From the NCBI GenBank assembly GCA_021495925.1, contig JAKEKT010000006.1, forward strand, positions 434,001 to 498,000: a stretch of 64,000 nt of DNA, written 5' to 3'. Shown here one piece after another: positions 1 through 10,767 of this stretch. The DNA comes from Diplodia intermedia (lineage: Eukaryota; Ascomycota; Dothideomycetes; Botryosphaeriales; Botryosphaeriaceae). Below the pieces are notes generated by a model. That model saw only the letters and a list, made by a program, of their open reading frames with translations, was not told the origin of the DNA and ran no database searches. Each line of letters begins with the position of its first letter. Position 1 is the stretch's first letter. The position numbers were made by a program, and so were the translations under genes.

Positions 1-325
1 GGCAGCCCACGCCGGCTCCTGCGGAACGCGCCCGAAGACTCTTCGTGAAGACGACTGCACATCAGCCCTGCGAGTCTGACCGACACGCCCAGGACCCAAC
101 ACCAAGTGGATGCGCGCGCGTGGACTGCTCTGTGTGGCTGCTTGAACGAAAGAGTGGTGCCGAGCGCCGGCCGTCACCGCCATAACGTGCCCGCGCATCG
201 ACCCCCGGCTGATCAGCGCGTGGCTGCGACCCTCTTCAAAACACCGACCTCTGCCATCTCCAGCTCCGCCGTCACCACGTTGCTCCCCGCGACACCACCC
301 TCTCAGCCCTTTCGCCGGCTTGCCA
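1..325. other. Upstream flank of the CNNM gene
   Basis: No gene is supported here. The stretch is C-rich and looks like promoter plus 5' leader for the gene starting at 326. An open frame overlaps it but has no recognisable protein features. Confidence 0.5.
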
Positions 326-2867
326 ATGTCTCTGGTCTTCGCAAGGGCCCTTGCCAGCGGCCCTTTTGCTTCCAATGGCCTCGCCCGAGTGAGACCCATC
401 GCCCTCCTCTCGGCCGCCCTCCTACTATCCGCCGTTGGCCATGCCGCGCCGCTGAGGCAGCACATGCCCGTCGCGGTCCTCGCCGATGAGGACCTGCCCA
501 AGGACCCGGCCGACGCCAGCCTCTGGATCTACCTGAGCGTCGCCGTCGCTCTGGTCCTGCTTGGAGGCGTCTTCGCCGGTCTGACCATCGCGTAAGTCTT
601 CCGGCCCGTCGCACACCCACCGTTCCACGTCGTACAGCCACTGACCACTGTCTCAATTCAGCCTCATGGGCCAGGATGAAATCTACCTCCAAGTCCTCGC
701 TGCTTCCGGCGACGGTGCCGAGCGCAAAAATGCCGCACGCGTGCTTCGCCTTCTCAAGAAGGGCAAGCACTGGGTCCTGGTCACCCTGCTGCTCAGCAAC
801 GTTATCACGAACGAGACGCTGCCCATCGTCCTCGACAGATCTCTTGGTGGAGGCTGGCCTGCCGTCGTCAGCAGTACTGTCCTGATTGGTATGACCACAT
901 GATGCGTCATTTGAATTCTAGACGCCCCTTCGGTCCATTGATCCGCCGCTGACAGCTCCGCGATAGTCATTTTCGGTGAAGTCGTCCCCCAGAGTATCTG
1001 CGTCCGCTATGGCCTGCCAATTGGCGCATGGATGTCGCCCATCGTGCTCGCCCTCATGTGGATCATGTGCCCCGTTGCATGGCCTACAGCGAAACTGCTG
1101 GACTACCTCTTGGGTGAAGATCACGGAACGACATACAAGAAGGCTGGCCTCAAGACCCTGGTCACTCTGCACAAAACTCTCGGAGAGAGTCCCGAGGAAC
1201 GCTTGAACCAGGACGAGGTCACCATCATCAGTGCTGTGCTGGATCTCAAGGAGAAGCCCGTGGGTAGCATCATGACCCCGATGAATGACGTCTTCACCAT
1301 GTCGGCCGATACCGTGCTTGATGAGAAGATGATGGACAACATTCTCTCGGCCGGCTACTCCAGAATCCCCATTTACCAGCCCGACAACCCGCGCAACTTC
1401 GTCGGCATGCTCCTGGTCAAGCTACTGATTACCTACGATCCCGAGGATGCCAAGCAAGTCCGTGACTTCTCTCTCGCTACTCTGCCCGAGACTCGCCCTG
1501 AGACTAGCTGTCTCGACATTGTCAACTTCTTCCAGGAGGGCAAGTCCCACATGGTTCTTGTTTCCGATTTCCCGGGTGAATCGTATGGTGCACTTGGTGT
1601 CATCACTTTGGAAGATGTTATCGAGGAGTTGATCGGAGAGTGAGTGTTGCTCCAACAAGATAATGTCCGGTCCAGGCGCTAACAGTATATCAGGGAAATC
1701 ATTGATGAGTCTGACGTCTTCATTGATGTTCACAAAGCTATCCGCCGCATTACTCCATCTCCCCGCAACCGCGTCCCTAAGGGTGAAGTCGTTGCCGAGC
1801 GTCCCGAGGAACTCGAAGCCGACGAAACTACTGGTTTGCTGGCAGGATCTGAGTCTCGCAGGAAGAGCACCGACAGCAGTCGCGTGTTTGGAACCAGCCC
1901 TCAAGTCAAGTTCTTGATGCGTCGCAGCAGTAGTGGTCATGCTTCCGTCGGAAAACCAAAGCCACTCGGACTTCGTGATGGTACTACCTCCGAGTTGAGG
2001 GAGCACCTCAGGCATCTCGGACCATCGAACGCAGCTAGCAACCCCAGGTCTACCCGCATCAGCACTGTAAAGATCAAACCGAGTGTCGGCACGATCCCCG
2101 AAACCAATGTTGAAAATGGAATTGGAAAGAGCGCAACTGCTCCTGCGGAGACGGACGCCGCCCTTAAGGTCGGACCAACCGCTCTCCAAGGCGGCATTGG
2201 TGAAGGTGTTCTCGCCAACAGTGGCAGCAACGCTAAAGATGGTGCTCATGCCGTTGCTACGACTTATGGCGCTATTGGAACCAATTCGCAACCTGCCGAC
2301 TCGGAACATGCCTCCGAGCGCCCCTTGTCCAAGAAGTCATCGAAAGACAACGCAAGCAACTCTTCCAAGTCCAAAAAGGGAAAGATCGTTATCGACAACC
2401 GCCCCTTTGGCGAGCAGAGATCGAACAGTTCGAGCACTGTTGGCTCGATACACAGCGGTTCTGCCCCTCGCTCCCCGAATGCCACAAGATCTGCCGTAAG
2501 GTCGGGTTCGATATCGGAAAATGTCATCGACGTGAACGGTGTCAAGAAGATGGTTCTGGACGTTTCGAGCAGCTCGGAGGAAGAAAATGAGCGCAAGGGT
2601 TCTAGCCACTCGCATGGCTCATCGCACAAGAACTGGGGAAGCAGCAGTGGTCACAGCGGTTATGTCAATGTCGAGTCCAGCTCAAGTAACAAACCCGAAC
2701 CCGCCGCCAAGCCTGCGACCATGGACGGCCAGAACGAGCAAAACGAGCAGAACGATGGAGACCCTGCCAGCGGCACCGGTGATAGCCAAGTGATGCCCGG
2801 TGAATCTGGTACGCAAAAGAAAAAGAGGAAGAAGCGTGCCAACAAGAAGAAGAAGGGCACGTGGTAA
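326..2867 (+). CDS. CNNM/Mam3-type DUF21-CBS membrane transporter
   Basis: Four exons (326-591, 662-888, 967-1639, 1694-2867) join in frame to 779 aa. Introns are 70, 78 and 54 nt and all GT-AG. The N-terminus has a hydrophobic signal-like stretch (about residues 12-34) and then a DUF21 membrane domain with several helices, including the segment around GEVVPQSICVRYG, typical of the CNNM/CorC/Mam3 group. A CBS-pair region follows (SAGYSRIPIYQPDNPRNFVG, then LGVITLEDVIEELIGE). The C-terminal half is a Ser/Asn-rich disordered tail ending in a Lys/Arg cluster. Yeast Mam3 acts at the vacuolar membrane in metal homeostasis, and animal CNNMs in Mg2+ export; the substrate here is inferred. The ATG at 326 is the first in-frame ATG. 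It converges on the URI gene downstream. Confidence 0.9.
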
Positions 2868-3731
2868 GTCAGACGAGTACGAACGACGTCGAGTCGGGCG
2901 AGTAGGCTGGCGAAGAAGATTTGATGGCTTTTCTTTTCACGTTGAAAGCGTTCGTTCATGGGTACTTTGGCGAAGGGTTACGAGGGGAATCATTTCGTTT
3001 TGCTTCCTCCCTTTCGTATGCATGTCACTATTGATGTCAAATCCAAGGTGGTGGGCAGGGCTTTCCCTTTTCTTTTTTTTCCAGTATCTCTTTTTCTCTA
3101 CCACGGAAGTACGTCTCCAAGTGTTTTGCCTGTCTTGACGCCGCCACCTACTCAGCAGACACCGTTTTCTTGAAAACGCTATCCGCGCGAGCAACCGGCG
3201 CTGAAGGGCGGAGAAGAGGCGGACGAGATGAACGGAAACGCTGTCGATGTACGATATGGACTTTGGGAACGGAACGGCTTTGTTTTTGTTTCCTCCTTTC
3301 TCGAACATGCATACATAACATCTTATCGTTTCCATTGCGCTCTCGCAACTGTTCGTTCCTTTCAAATGCGTGCTGGTCTCGGGATAATTGTCTCCTTTTT
3401 CATCTCGTCATACCCCACCTTTTTGCCTGGTGGGTGTGATGATGAGGGGTAATGGGCTTCCTTTTTTTTCAAAGGTCTAGATATTGTTTGTTATCCCATG
3501 AAGCATAATCTCTATAACCCAATCCGTCGTGTGACTGTGAAGTCCTCCTGCGTAAAGAGTCCACACTACTACTAGCCAGCCACGCACGCTGCCTGCTCCG
3601 AAAACAAAAGGAATCAATCAATCCCCCGCAGATGCATCGAGACCACGGACGGGGCCATCACAACAATCCTTCCGCAAGCAATTCTCCACCACGACGACGA
3701 CAACGACGCCGCATCTCCTACCTCCTACCGC
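2868..3731. other. Convergent intergenic spacer
   Basis: This is the 3' flank shared by the CNNM gene (+) and the URI-like gene (-). It contains T-rich tracts around 3060-3110 and 3460-3480 that suit 3' UTR or polyadenylation regions. No coding signal is convincing. Confidence 0.5.
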
Positions 3732-5912
3732 TCACTGCTCCGCCGCCCTCACCCTCGCGGCCCGGAACCGACTGACCCTGCGCACGCTCCCGTCCTCGCG
3801 CTCCTCGACGAGCGGGCCCGCGCCGCCCGCCTCCTCTTCTTCCTCGCGCGACGGCCGGACGAAGCCGCCGTCCTGGCGCTGGATCATCTTGGCGCGCAGC
3901 TTGTGGTACGACGTCAGGGCCTCCTGCGAGAGGGTGGCGGGGTCGAGGCCGTCGGGGTCGGGTGCGGGCGCGGAGGTGGTGGACGAGGAGGAGGAGGGAT
4001 CGTGGCGCTCGACGATGGTGGAGGCGAGGGTCGCGTTGGGGGGACCGGTGGGGGTGGGGCGGGGGTGGTATTGTTCTTCTTCTTTTTCTTCGTCGTCGGC
4101 GGCGGCTGCTGCTGCTGTGGGTTCTTCGTCTTCGTTGGCTGGGAGGGTTGTGGTGGAGAAGGTGGAGGCGATGGGGGTTTGGGGGAGTGCGGCGCGCACG
4201 GCTTTGAAGCGCGAGGGTTTGCGGACGGGGGTGGAGGGGGCGCCGCCTTCTTCGGCTTCTCCCTCCTTGACTTCTTCTTTGGCTGGGAAGGTTGTGGGAG
4301 GGAAAGAGGAGGCGATGGGGGTTTGGGGTAGCGCGGCGCGCACCGTCTTGAAGCGAGACGGTTTGCGGATTGGTGTGGAGGGGGCAGCGTCCGAGGGCGC
4401 GGGGGCGCTGCGCTCGATGATGGCGTCGGCGATGGGGCGGGGCTCGGTGGAGATTGGTGGGAGAGGGTCCGAGACAGGTTTAGGAGGCGGCGAGACATCG
4501 ACGGACTCGGCGAATCGGACGCCCTTTGAGGATGATGGGGTGGTGGAGTTCGATGCGGCTTCGGTGTCGTCGGCGGCAGGTTCTGCGGTCTTGTCGCCGT
4601 CCTGGGCCTCGGTGGACTCTTTCGTCTTTGTTGACTTCTTGGGAAGCAGCGCAGGTGGGATTTCCTCATCAGTCCGGACGACGAGCTTGTGCACGCCTTG
4701 CGCTTGTTGGAGCATTTTGTTCAGGTCCGACTCTTCAGGTGCTGGGCCGAGGTTTTCGATCATCTGGGCGTCCAACTTCTTCTCCAATTCCCTCATTTTC
4801 TGGAGGTACTCTTCAGTGATAACGGGCCTGCTCCTGCCCCACTCGTCTTCTTCCACCTCCTCGATGTCGGAGTCCTCCTCTTCATAGTCGTATTCGTCGT
4901 CGCTGCCACCTTCATCCAGGTTGAGTTCCGCAACGACGTGGCCCACCTCGTTCAAATTGTACTCCAGCATTTCACGCCTCATTTGAGCATCCTCTTTGGA
5001 CTCGTTCTCCGGAATCACAGGCTTCTGAATACCAGGGTTTTTCGGGCCTGCGACCTCAGCACGGACGATCTCGTCTTTATCGTTCAGTTCGAGGACACGA
5101 CTGCCTGGCTTGAAGTTCATATGTGCGCTGATTGAACCACTCGTCTCGGGAACGCCAGAAGATTCTGCAGGGGCTTTCGTATCAGGTGTGAAAGCGACAG
5201 ACTTCTTCCTGCGGGGTACAGGGCCTTGCGAAGTTGATGGCGAGCTTTCACGTACGGGTGCCTTTCCTTTGTCCGATTGGTCGGAAGCGGTGGTCGTTTC
5301 GGCAGCGTCTGATAATTCTTCGACCTTTGACGAACCCTCGCCTTCCTTGCCCTCCTCTTCGGGAAGCTCGATGCCGGCTTTCTTCAGGGTGTCCATGATC
5401 TCCGCCGCTTGGTGTCCCGGCTGGAAAATAGAACTGGAGAGAACGTTTCCTTCCTCATCCAGCTCTTCCCGGATATCCATAAGCGGGCCACCTTCATCGT
5501 CTGCGAGGCTCGGTTCGCTGACGATGATGACCTTGCTCAATTTGTCCTCGGCAGCGTCGACCTGCTTCTGCACAGTCTCCACGTTCTTCTGCACATAGTC
5601 CTGTCTCCGCGAAATCAAGTCGATGACCTGGTCGGCGCTCCGAGTCATGTCCTTGCCCAGCAGCTCCGTGATTTCCTTTTCGTTGACCAGCTCGCCGCCG
5701 AATTCGCGGCCAAGCAGGACCATGTCCGCGGCGGTGGGCTCGGGCCCGTCAAGTGTCTTCTTGAATCCTTGGATCTCTTCCTTCAGGCCTTCGTACTCGG
5801 CGTCCCATGTTTGCCAGTGCTGCAGCGATTTGCGCAGCTTCGCGATCTGCTCTTCGAGGCGTAGACGGTGGCGCTCAAGGTCGCCGACCTGGTCGCGAGG
5901 TTGCGCGCTCAT
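3732..5912 (-). CDS. URI/Bud27-like unconventional prefoldin
   Basis: Single exon, 726 aa from the ATG at 5912. The open frame continues 90 codons upstream, but that part is Arg/Ser/Ala-rich and looks like leader. Residues about 10-130 form the prefoldin-type alpha/beta coiled-coil region (heptads around LEEQIAKLRKSLQHWQTW, then GREFGGELVNEKEITELLG). Acidic linkers follow, and then a family-typical segment around EYLQKMRELEKKLDAQM. The C-terminus carries repeated Lys/Arg-Pro-Ser-Arg-Phe-Lys motifs of the kind found in fungal URI tails (DUF3835-like): two near-identical copies plus a last SRFRAARVRAAEQ. URI/Bud27 binds the Rpb5 subunit and helps assemble RNA polymerases in the cytosol, and in yeast affects TOR-dependent translation. 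The gene is divergent from TFB3. Confidence 0.85.
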   Translation of the reverse strand: MSAQPRDQVGDLERHRLRLEEQIAKLRKSLQHWQTWDAEYEGLKEEIQGFKKTLDGPEPTAADMVLLGREFGGELVNEKEITELLGKDMTRSADQVIDLISRRQDYVQKNVETVQKQVDAAEDKLSKVIIVSEPSLADDEGGPLMDIREELDEEGNVLSSSIFQPGHQAAEIMDTLKKAGIELPEEEGKEGEGSSKVEELSDAAETTTASDQSDKGKAPVRESSPSTSQGPVPRRKKSVAFTPDTKAPAESSGVPETSGSISAHMNFKPGSRVLELNDKDEIVRAEVAGPKNPGIQKPVIPENESKEDAQMRREMLEYNLNEVGHVVAELNLDEGGSDDEYDYEEEDSDIEEVEEDEWGRSRPVITEEYLQKMRELEKKLDAQMIENLGPAPEESDLNKMLQQAQGVHKLVVRTDEEIPPALLPKKSTKTKESTEAQDGDKTAEPAADDTEAASNSTTPSSSKGVRFAESVDVSPPPKPVSDPLPPISTEPRPIADAIIERSAPAPSDAAPSTPIRKPSRFKTVRAALPQTPIASSFPPTTFPAKEEVKEGEAEEGGAPSTPVRKPSRFKAVRAALPQTPIASTFSTTTLPANEDEEPTAAAAAADDEEKEEEQYHPRPTPTGPPNATLASTIVERHDPSSSSSTTSAPAPDPDGLDPATLSQEALTSYHKLRAKMIQRQDGGFVRPSREEEEEAGGAGPLVEEREDGSVRRVSRFRAARVRAAEQ

Positions 5913-6270
5913 TTTGGCTGGAATTGGAGGGTGGAGGGCGGTGGAGCTGGACGCGAGGGTTGTAGCCTGGTGGTCTCGAAAAAAGCGACGCGAACGGAAG
6001 GCGCTGGAATTGGGCGCGGCCTGTTCCGCAGACCCTGCGCCTGGTGATGACGGTGCCCATGGCGAAAAGTTGTTGCCGGCAGCGAACGCCGCAAACCTCC
6101 GGCTGCGTTTGAAAGCACGGACAACGGCCCGCCACTCAAGCAGCTCCACCGACACGCGCCCTGCACATCCCACGTCGACCACGCGCGCGCTACCCAGACC
6201 GCTACATTGCGGGCGATCGGCGCGCTGCCCCCAAACCTAAACCACACAACACCTCAATACCGCCTGCACC
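5913..6270. promoter_or_regulatory. Shared divergent promoter, URI / TFB3
   Basis: Only 358 bp separate the start codons of the divergent URI-like (-) and TFB3 (+) genes, so both promoters must lie here or overlap the 5' ends. No TATA box is evident. Confidence 0.5.
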
Positions 6271-7532
6271 ATGTCCCGAGCAGCCCGCCGCGAGAGCGGG
6301 CCCCAGGCTGCGAAGGGCGCGCAGGCAGTTGAGGACGGCGGTGAGCCACTGCACGCCCGTCTTCAAGCAGCGTTGTCCTTCGAGCCCGCCGAGAGTGCTA
6401 ACGAGAAGCCCGCTGTGCCAGACATCTGTCCCGTGTGCAAGTCGTCGCGCTACCTCAACCCCAACATGCGCTTCCTCATCAACCCGGAGTGCTACCACCA
6501 GATGTGCGAATCGTGCGTCGACCGCATCTACTCCCACGGCCCCGCCCCCTGCAGGATCGTCGGCTGCGGCAAGACCCTGCGCAAGAACCGCTTCCGGAAG
6601 AAGACGTTCGAGGACATCCAGGTCGAGCGCGAGGTCGACATCAGGCGGCGGGTGGCCGCTGTGTAAGTGCTCTGTCGCGTCAATAGTGGGCCTGCGCTGC
6701 TTACGCGATCACTGGTAGCTTCAACCGCCGCGAAGACGAGTTCGAGACGCTCCAAGATTACAACGACTACCTCAACGACGTCGAGGACGTCACGTACGAC
6801 CTCATCCACCGCATCAACGTCGAGCAGGCCGAGGCCAAGCTCCGGAAGTATGCCGACGCGAACCAAGCCTCCATCAAGGAGAACGAGGTCCTCTCGATGC
6901 AGGAGGCCTCGGCGTGGGAGGCACAACAGGCCGCGGAGAAGGAGCAGGCCCAGCTGCGCCGGGAGGCCGCCCTGCGCGAGAACCAGCAGCTGCAGCGCGA
7001 GCGTCTGGAGGGCCGCAGGGACGTCATCAACCAGCTCGCCAGCGGCCAGGGCGACGCCTCGAAGATCGCCCAGGTCCACCTCAAGCGTGCCGGCCAGACT
7101 CGCATCCAGCCCTCCGGTCCGCGCGTCCCCGCCGGCGCGGCCGCACCCACGCCGTCCAACGGTGCCCCCGGCGGCGGCGGCGGCCTCCTCGACGGCGGGT
7201 TCCAGATCAAGGGTCTCAAGAAGAAGGTCGTCCAGGTGGACAAGGCCTTTGATCCCTTTGGTGGCGACGCCGAGACGCGCCAGTACGCCATCATTCAGGA
7301 TCGATACGACTGGAATTGGCTGGATGACTACTACTCGAAGCCCGTCTACGCGGCAGGTGGTTGCGATATCCAAGAGTACTATTCCCACGCACTGTGCGAT
7401 GCCTTCTCTGGCTTCGGCATCTTTGTGCAGGACGAGATTGCAAGCAAAGATGTCACGGACGCCCCGCCACTAGCTACGCAGGCTGCGGCGGCGGAGGCGG
7501 GGGGTGATGTCGCCATGGATGATATTTTCTGA
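6271..7532 (+). CDS. TFB3: TFIIH/CAK assembly factor Tfb3 (MAT1)
   Basis: Two exons (6271-6662 and 6719-7532) with a 56-nt GT-AG intron give 401 aa. Residues about 50-105 form the N-terminal RING finger of the MAT1 family: CPVC, then CYHQMCESC, then CRIVGCGKTLRKNRFRKK. A long helical middle region follows (VEREVDIRRRV, then NYLNDVEDV-like sequence and a Glu/Arg-rich coiled coil to about residue 265). The C-terminal part ends with a region containing YDWNWLDDYYSKPVYAAGG. Tfb3 bridges the Cdk7-cyclin H kinase to core TFIIH and works in the nucleus in RNA polymerase II initiation and nucleotide excision repair. Length and domain order fit fungal orthologues. Confidence 0.95.
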
Positions 7533-8169
7533 GTTCTATACCCGTCAAGCATCGTGCTGGCGTTCTGTGAGGGATGGGCAATGTTGAACGAAAGCATATG
7601 GTCGGCGTTCTGGGATTTTCGGAGTTGAGAAAAGTCACGCCAGCTGTTGGGGTGCGTGCTTCCAGCGCTTGGCGTAGGCAGCATTCTTGATATCAAGGCA
7701 GGAAATCTCATGATCTCTGCCTGGCCATCTGTGTGTTCCAGCGCATTCGTGACACCAAGCCAAGGGCGATACACCGTTTCGTAGCTGTTCCGCGGTGTCG
7801 CGTGCATGTCGGTCGACTTTGACATGCATGCAGTTGGCTTTGACATGCAGGCGGGCGGGCGCTTCCATCCTTCCCCCCGCTTCTCAAACCCCTGCGGTTT
7901 GCTGTAGGCACCGCCAAAAGTGTCGACAATCGGCACGAAAGGGTGGCACAGCATGGGGCGCCATTGCATTCTGCAAGCATAGCATTGGGATGCGGTTGGA
8001 ACAGGTCGACATGGTGCTGCCTATCAGCTTGCTTGCTTTGCTTTCATCCCCCGCTACTTACTTCAAAGGTACCGGGGTACGGCGGTCCTCGCTGTTTATC
8101 TTCTGCCTCTGGTCTCGACGTGCTTGGTCCTTGCCTGGGCTGGCTTTCAGTACTATTCGACCGCCAATC
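7533..8169. other. Intergenic spacer with a 12-nt direct repeat
   Basis: No gene is supported between TFB3 and the next + strand gene. The sequence CTTTGACATGCA occurs at 7817-7828 and again at 7838-7849, 21 bp apart, which could be a paired factor site or chance. A further upstream exon of the next gene cannot be excluded. Confidence 0.4.
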
Positions 8170-8986
8170 ATGCCTCCCAAAATGGTCCCGAAGCAACTCT
8201 TCCGGCTGCCAAACCAGTCATCGCCCAAGATCAACATGTCGGCGTATATAACCAATGCCGTTCGAGTGAACAAAGGCAATGCCGAAGGGTGGGCGACGGT
8301 CAAGTGGGAAGACATCGGTCACTCGTACCTCGAGGTGTACGAGCGCTCTTGCGGCAAGGACTCCGTGGCTTACAGGAAAGCGCTCGACGAGGTAAAAAAA
8401 AAAAAGAAAGAAAAGAAACCCCCCACCCCCTTCCTGCAAAGAACAACTCCAGTTCTGCCTAACTATTCATGCTTCCACGTTCCCTCCCCGTCAAGTTCGA
8501 CGCTTACGCTGTAGAGCTGGTTTCCCAGGTCCGCTCGCCCAGCCTCCAAGCCCAATTCGAAAAGAGCCGGGCCAACGCCATCGCCCACACGAAGAAGCAG
8601 CTGCCCGGCAGCTCGCAGGAAACGTGGAAGACGGAATCGGGCCTCACCGTGCCGAATCCGCGCGACTGCCGCAAGATCCTGCATCTGAACTACGGCAGCT
8701 GGATAGCCGACGTGGTGGCGTTGAATCCGGACGTGAAGATGGACAAGCGGAAGGCGGACGAGGTTCTGGCGCAGTTCGAGGGGCGGGCCAAAAAAGTGAA
8801 TGGAGGCAAGCTGTCCAAAACGGAAGAGGGAGTTCTGGGGAGCGTAAGTGTTCTTCTTCTTTGGTTTTCATTTGTTGGGTGAGGGTTGGCTGATTCTTCT
8901 GTGAGCAGCTGCGCAAGGAGGCGAAGCGGTATTGGCAGCAGGACAAAGTTATCGAGAGAAAAATGTCTGAGTGGTGGCCGAAATGA
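8170..8986 (+). CDS. Conserved-looking protein of unknown function, 215 aa
   Basis: Three exons (8170-8391, 8496-8843, 8909-8986), all introns phase 0, give 215 aa. The first intron starts GTAAAAAA and the second GTAAGT. I do not recognise a named domain. Visible features are a basic N-terminus (MPPKMVPKQLFRLPNQ), a compact middle with W-V-K-W-E-D-I-G-H-S-Y spacing, many charged helices (LQAQFEKSRANAIAHTKKQL) and a Trp-rich basic end (RYWQQDK, SEWWPK). There is no signal peptide or membrane helix. The exon structure holds in all three joins, which supports a real gene, but a longer 5' end is possible. A small organellar or ribosome-associated role is conceivable but not shown. Confidence 0.7.
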
Positions 8987-9552
8987 GGCTGTTCGTTCTC
9001 AGACCTTTGAAAATTCGGACAGCTTCATCTTCGGTTTCAATAGAGGCAAAGGTAATGCACCTCGCGTAGCCTCCACCGGAAATTGGTATCAGCCGTGTCT
9101 GAAACTTGGTGTCTGTCTTCGAGCGTACAGATGACTTGCGTTTCTTGCATTCTGCTCTCAGATAAGCACTGTTTAACGGCATCAATTAGCATGGAAAAGC
9201 TCGCATTGCTCCTCCCAAGGCATCACCAGTGAACATGCCCATGTACGGTACTGAAATCTTCAAGTTTTGGCTAAGGTGGTATAGACGGATGTAGACTCTG
9301 AAAGCAGGTGTCCTGGCTGCCCAGTAGGTTGTTCGGGAAAGGGTAAGTGCTGAAAAAGGCACAACGGTAGCCTGAAGTCTCTCAAAGCTGCTGCCTGTCG
9401 GTGATTCCGAGGGGCGATGTCTTGGCTTCGACGCGTCAAATCTTCAGGATTGTGCGACGCAACCTCTGAAGAAGGGGTAAATCGGTTACATTGGTGCTTG
9501 CTGCCTGCAGAAGTAAGGGATATCTGACGGCTGAAGAGAAAGAACAGAACAT
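8987..9552. other. Convergent intergenic spacer
   Basis: This is the 3' flank shared with the NmrA-like gene on the minus strand. It has balanced composition, and I see no coding or RNA signal in it. Confidence 0.45.
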
Positions 9553-10767
9553 CTAAGGCTTTCCCATCCATATTTGCGTGAGGTAGTCCTCTGCACTGGT
9601 GTACTTGTAATCGGGAAGTAATTTGTTCCAGGAATCAGACACGGTCCATGCTCCCTGCGCGACGGACCTGAGGAAGGTGATCATGATGTGCCGCGAGATA
9701 ATCTCTCGATGTTCGTCCGGGAGGCAGGGATGCGTAAGCAAAGGGCACCACGAGCTCTTGAGCTGGCCTTCTCTCAAATCTTCCAATGATACACTTTCTA
9801 CTCGCATGGGCCCTGCACCGTGTTGGATTATATGGCTATCGTCGGGAGAAGGCCGGACTTACCTCTCAACTTCTCACCGAGCCTGATCAGCTCTGCCATG
9901 GTGATTTGTGTACCCCTGATGCCGCCGTCTACCGGCCATTTGCCTTCGTACTCGAGTGCTTCTGCGACAACAACCGCCATGTCCTGCACGGTGGTGAGGC
10001 AGAGAGAGAAGTCGCCGGCGCCAACTGTGATGGCTCGGCGGTTATCGAAGTCGACGAGCCATGGGCTCATGGACAGGTGTCTCGTGGTGGAATAAGGGAA
10101 GCCAAAGTAGTTGGTGAAGAGGCCGGGCTGGAAGATGGTGTATTCTAGTCTCTTGGTCGGGAGTCAACTCGAGCTCTGGAAGGGAACGCGCTCGCACTCA
10201 CAAGCCTCCCACTGTTGCATTCCTCGAGGTATTCGCGAATCTCGTCCTTGAATCTGTAGTGCGGGATGCTCCAGTTCAAGCGGCTGCGTTCGAACGAGTC
10301 AGGTTTTCGTGTTACGCAGGCCCGACCGGAATTAACGCTTACCTCCCCCACTCCGACGGCGCAAAGCGCTTGACGCCTGCCTGGATGGATGCATCGATGA
10401 GGTTCTTCGAGTTCCTCACGGCGCTCATGTAGTCCAGGCCGGTGAAGAAGCACAAGACGACGTCGGTGCCGCGCAAGACCTGGGCCAGCGAAGATTTGTC
10501 GGAGTAGTCGACTTGTATCCACTCGATGCCCTGCTTGTCGGCGCACGGGCTCTCGGTGGGCTGCTGATGGTCAGCCGAGCGCATTTCCCACGCCGGAGAG
10601 GAAACACGTTACCCTCTGCTCGAGGATGGTCACATGGTGCCTCTTCCTGGCCACAATCTGGTCGATAACCTCGCTCGCGACGCCTGCATGGCAAGTGAGC
10701 AAGCGGCGGCGTTGGAGTTGGAGCGGCACATACTTCCAGAGCCACCCGCCACGGCGACTTTGACCAT
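9553..10767 (-). CDS. NmrA-like / isoflavone-reductase-type NAD(P)-binding protein
   Basis: Six exons on the minus strand (10767-10734, 10683-10613, 10563-10343, 10283-10202, 10151-9863, 9812-9553) join to 318 aa. Introns are about 50 nt. The N-terminus is a Rossmann strand-loop (VKVAVAGGSGSVASEV) with the Gly-rich NmrA pattern. VEWIQ-type VDY sequence, TDVVLCFFTG, AGVKRFAPSEWG and LEYTIFQPGLFTNYFG follow in the order expected for NmrA/isoflavone reductase family members. Such proteins are cytosolic oxidoreductases or redox sensors; the substrate cannot be read from sequence. The fourth intron uses a CAAG 3' site, chosen because it keeps the frame into the conserved YTIFQPG stretch. No secondary-metabolism genes flank it. 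Confidence 0.85.
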
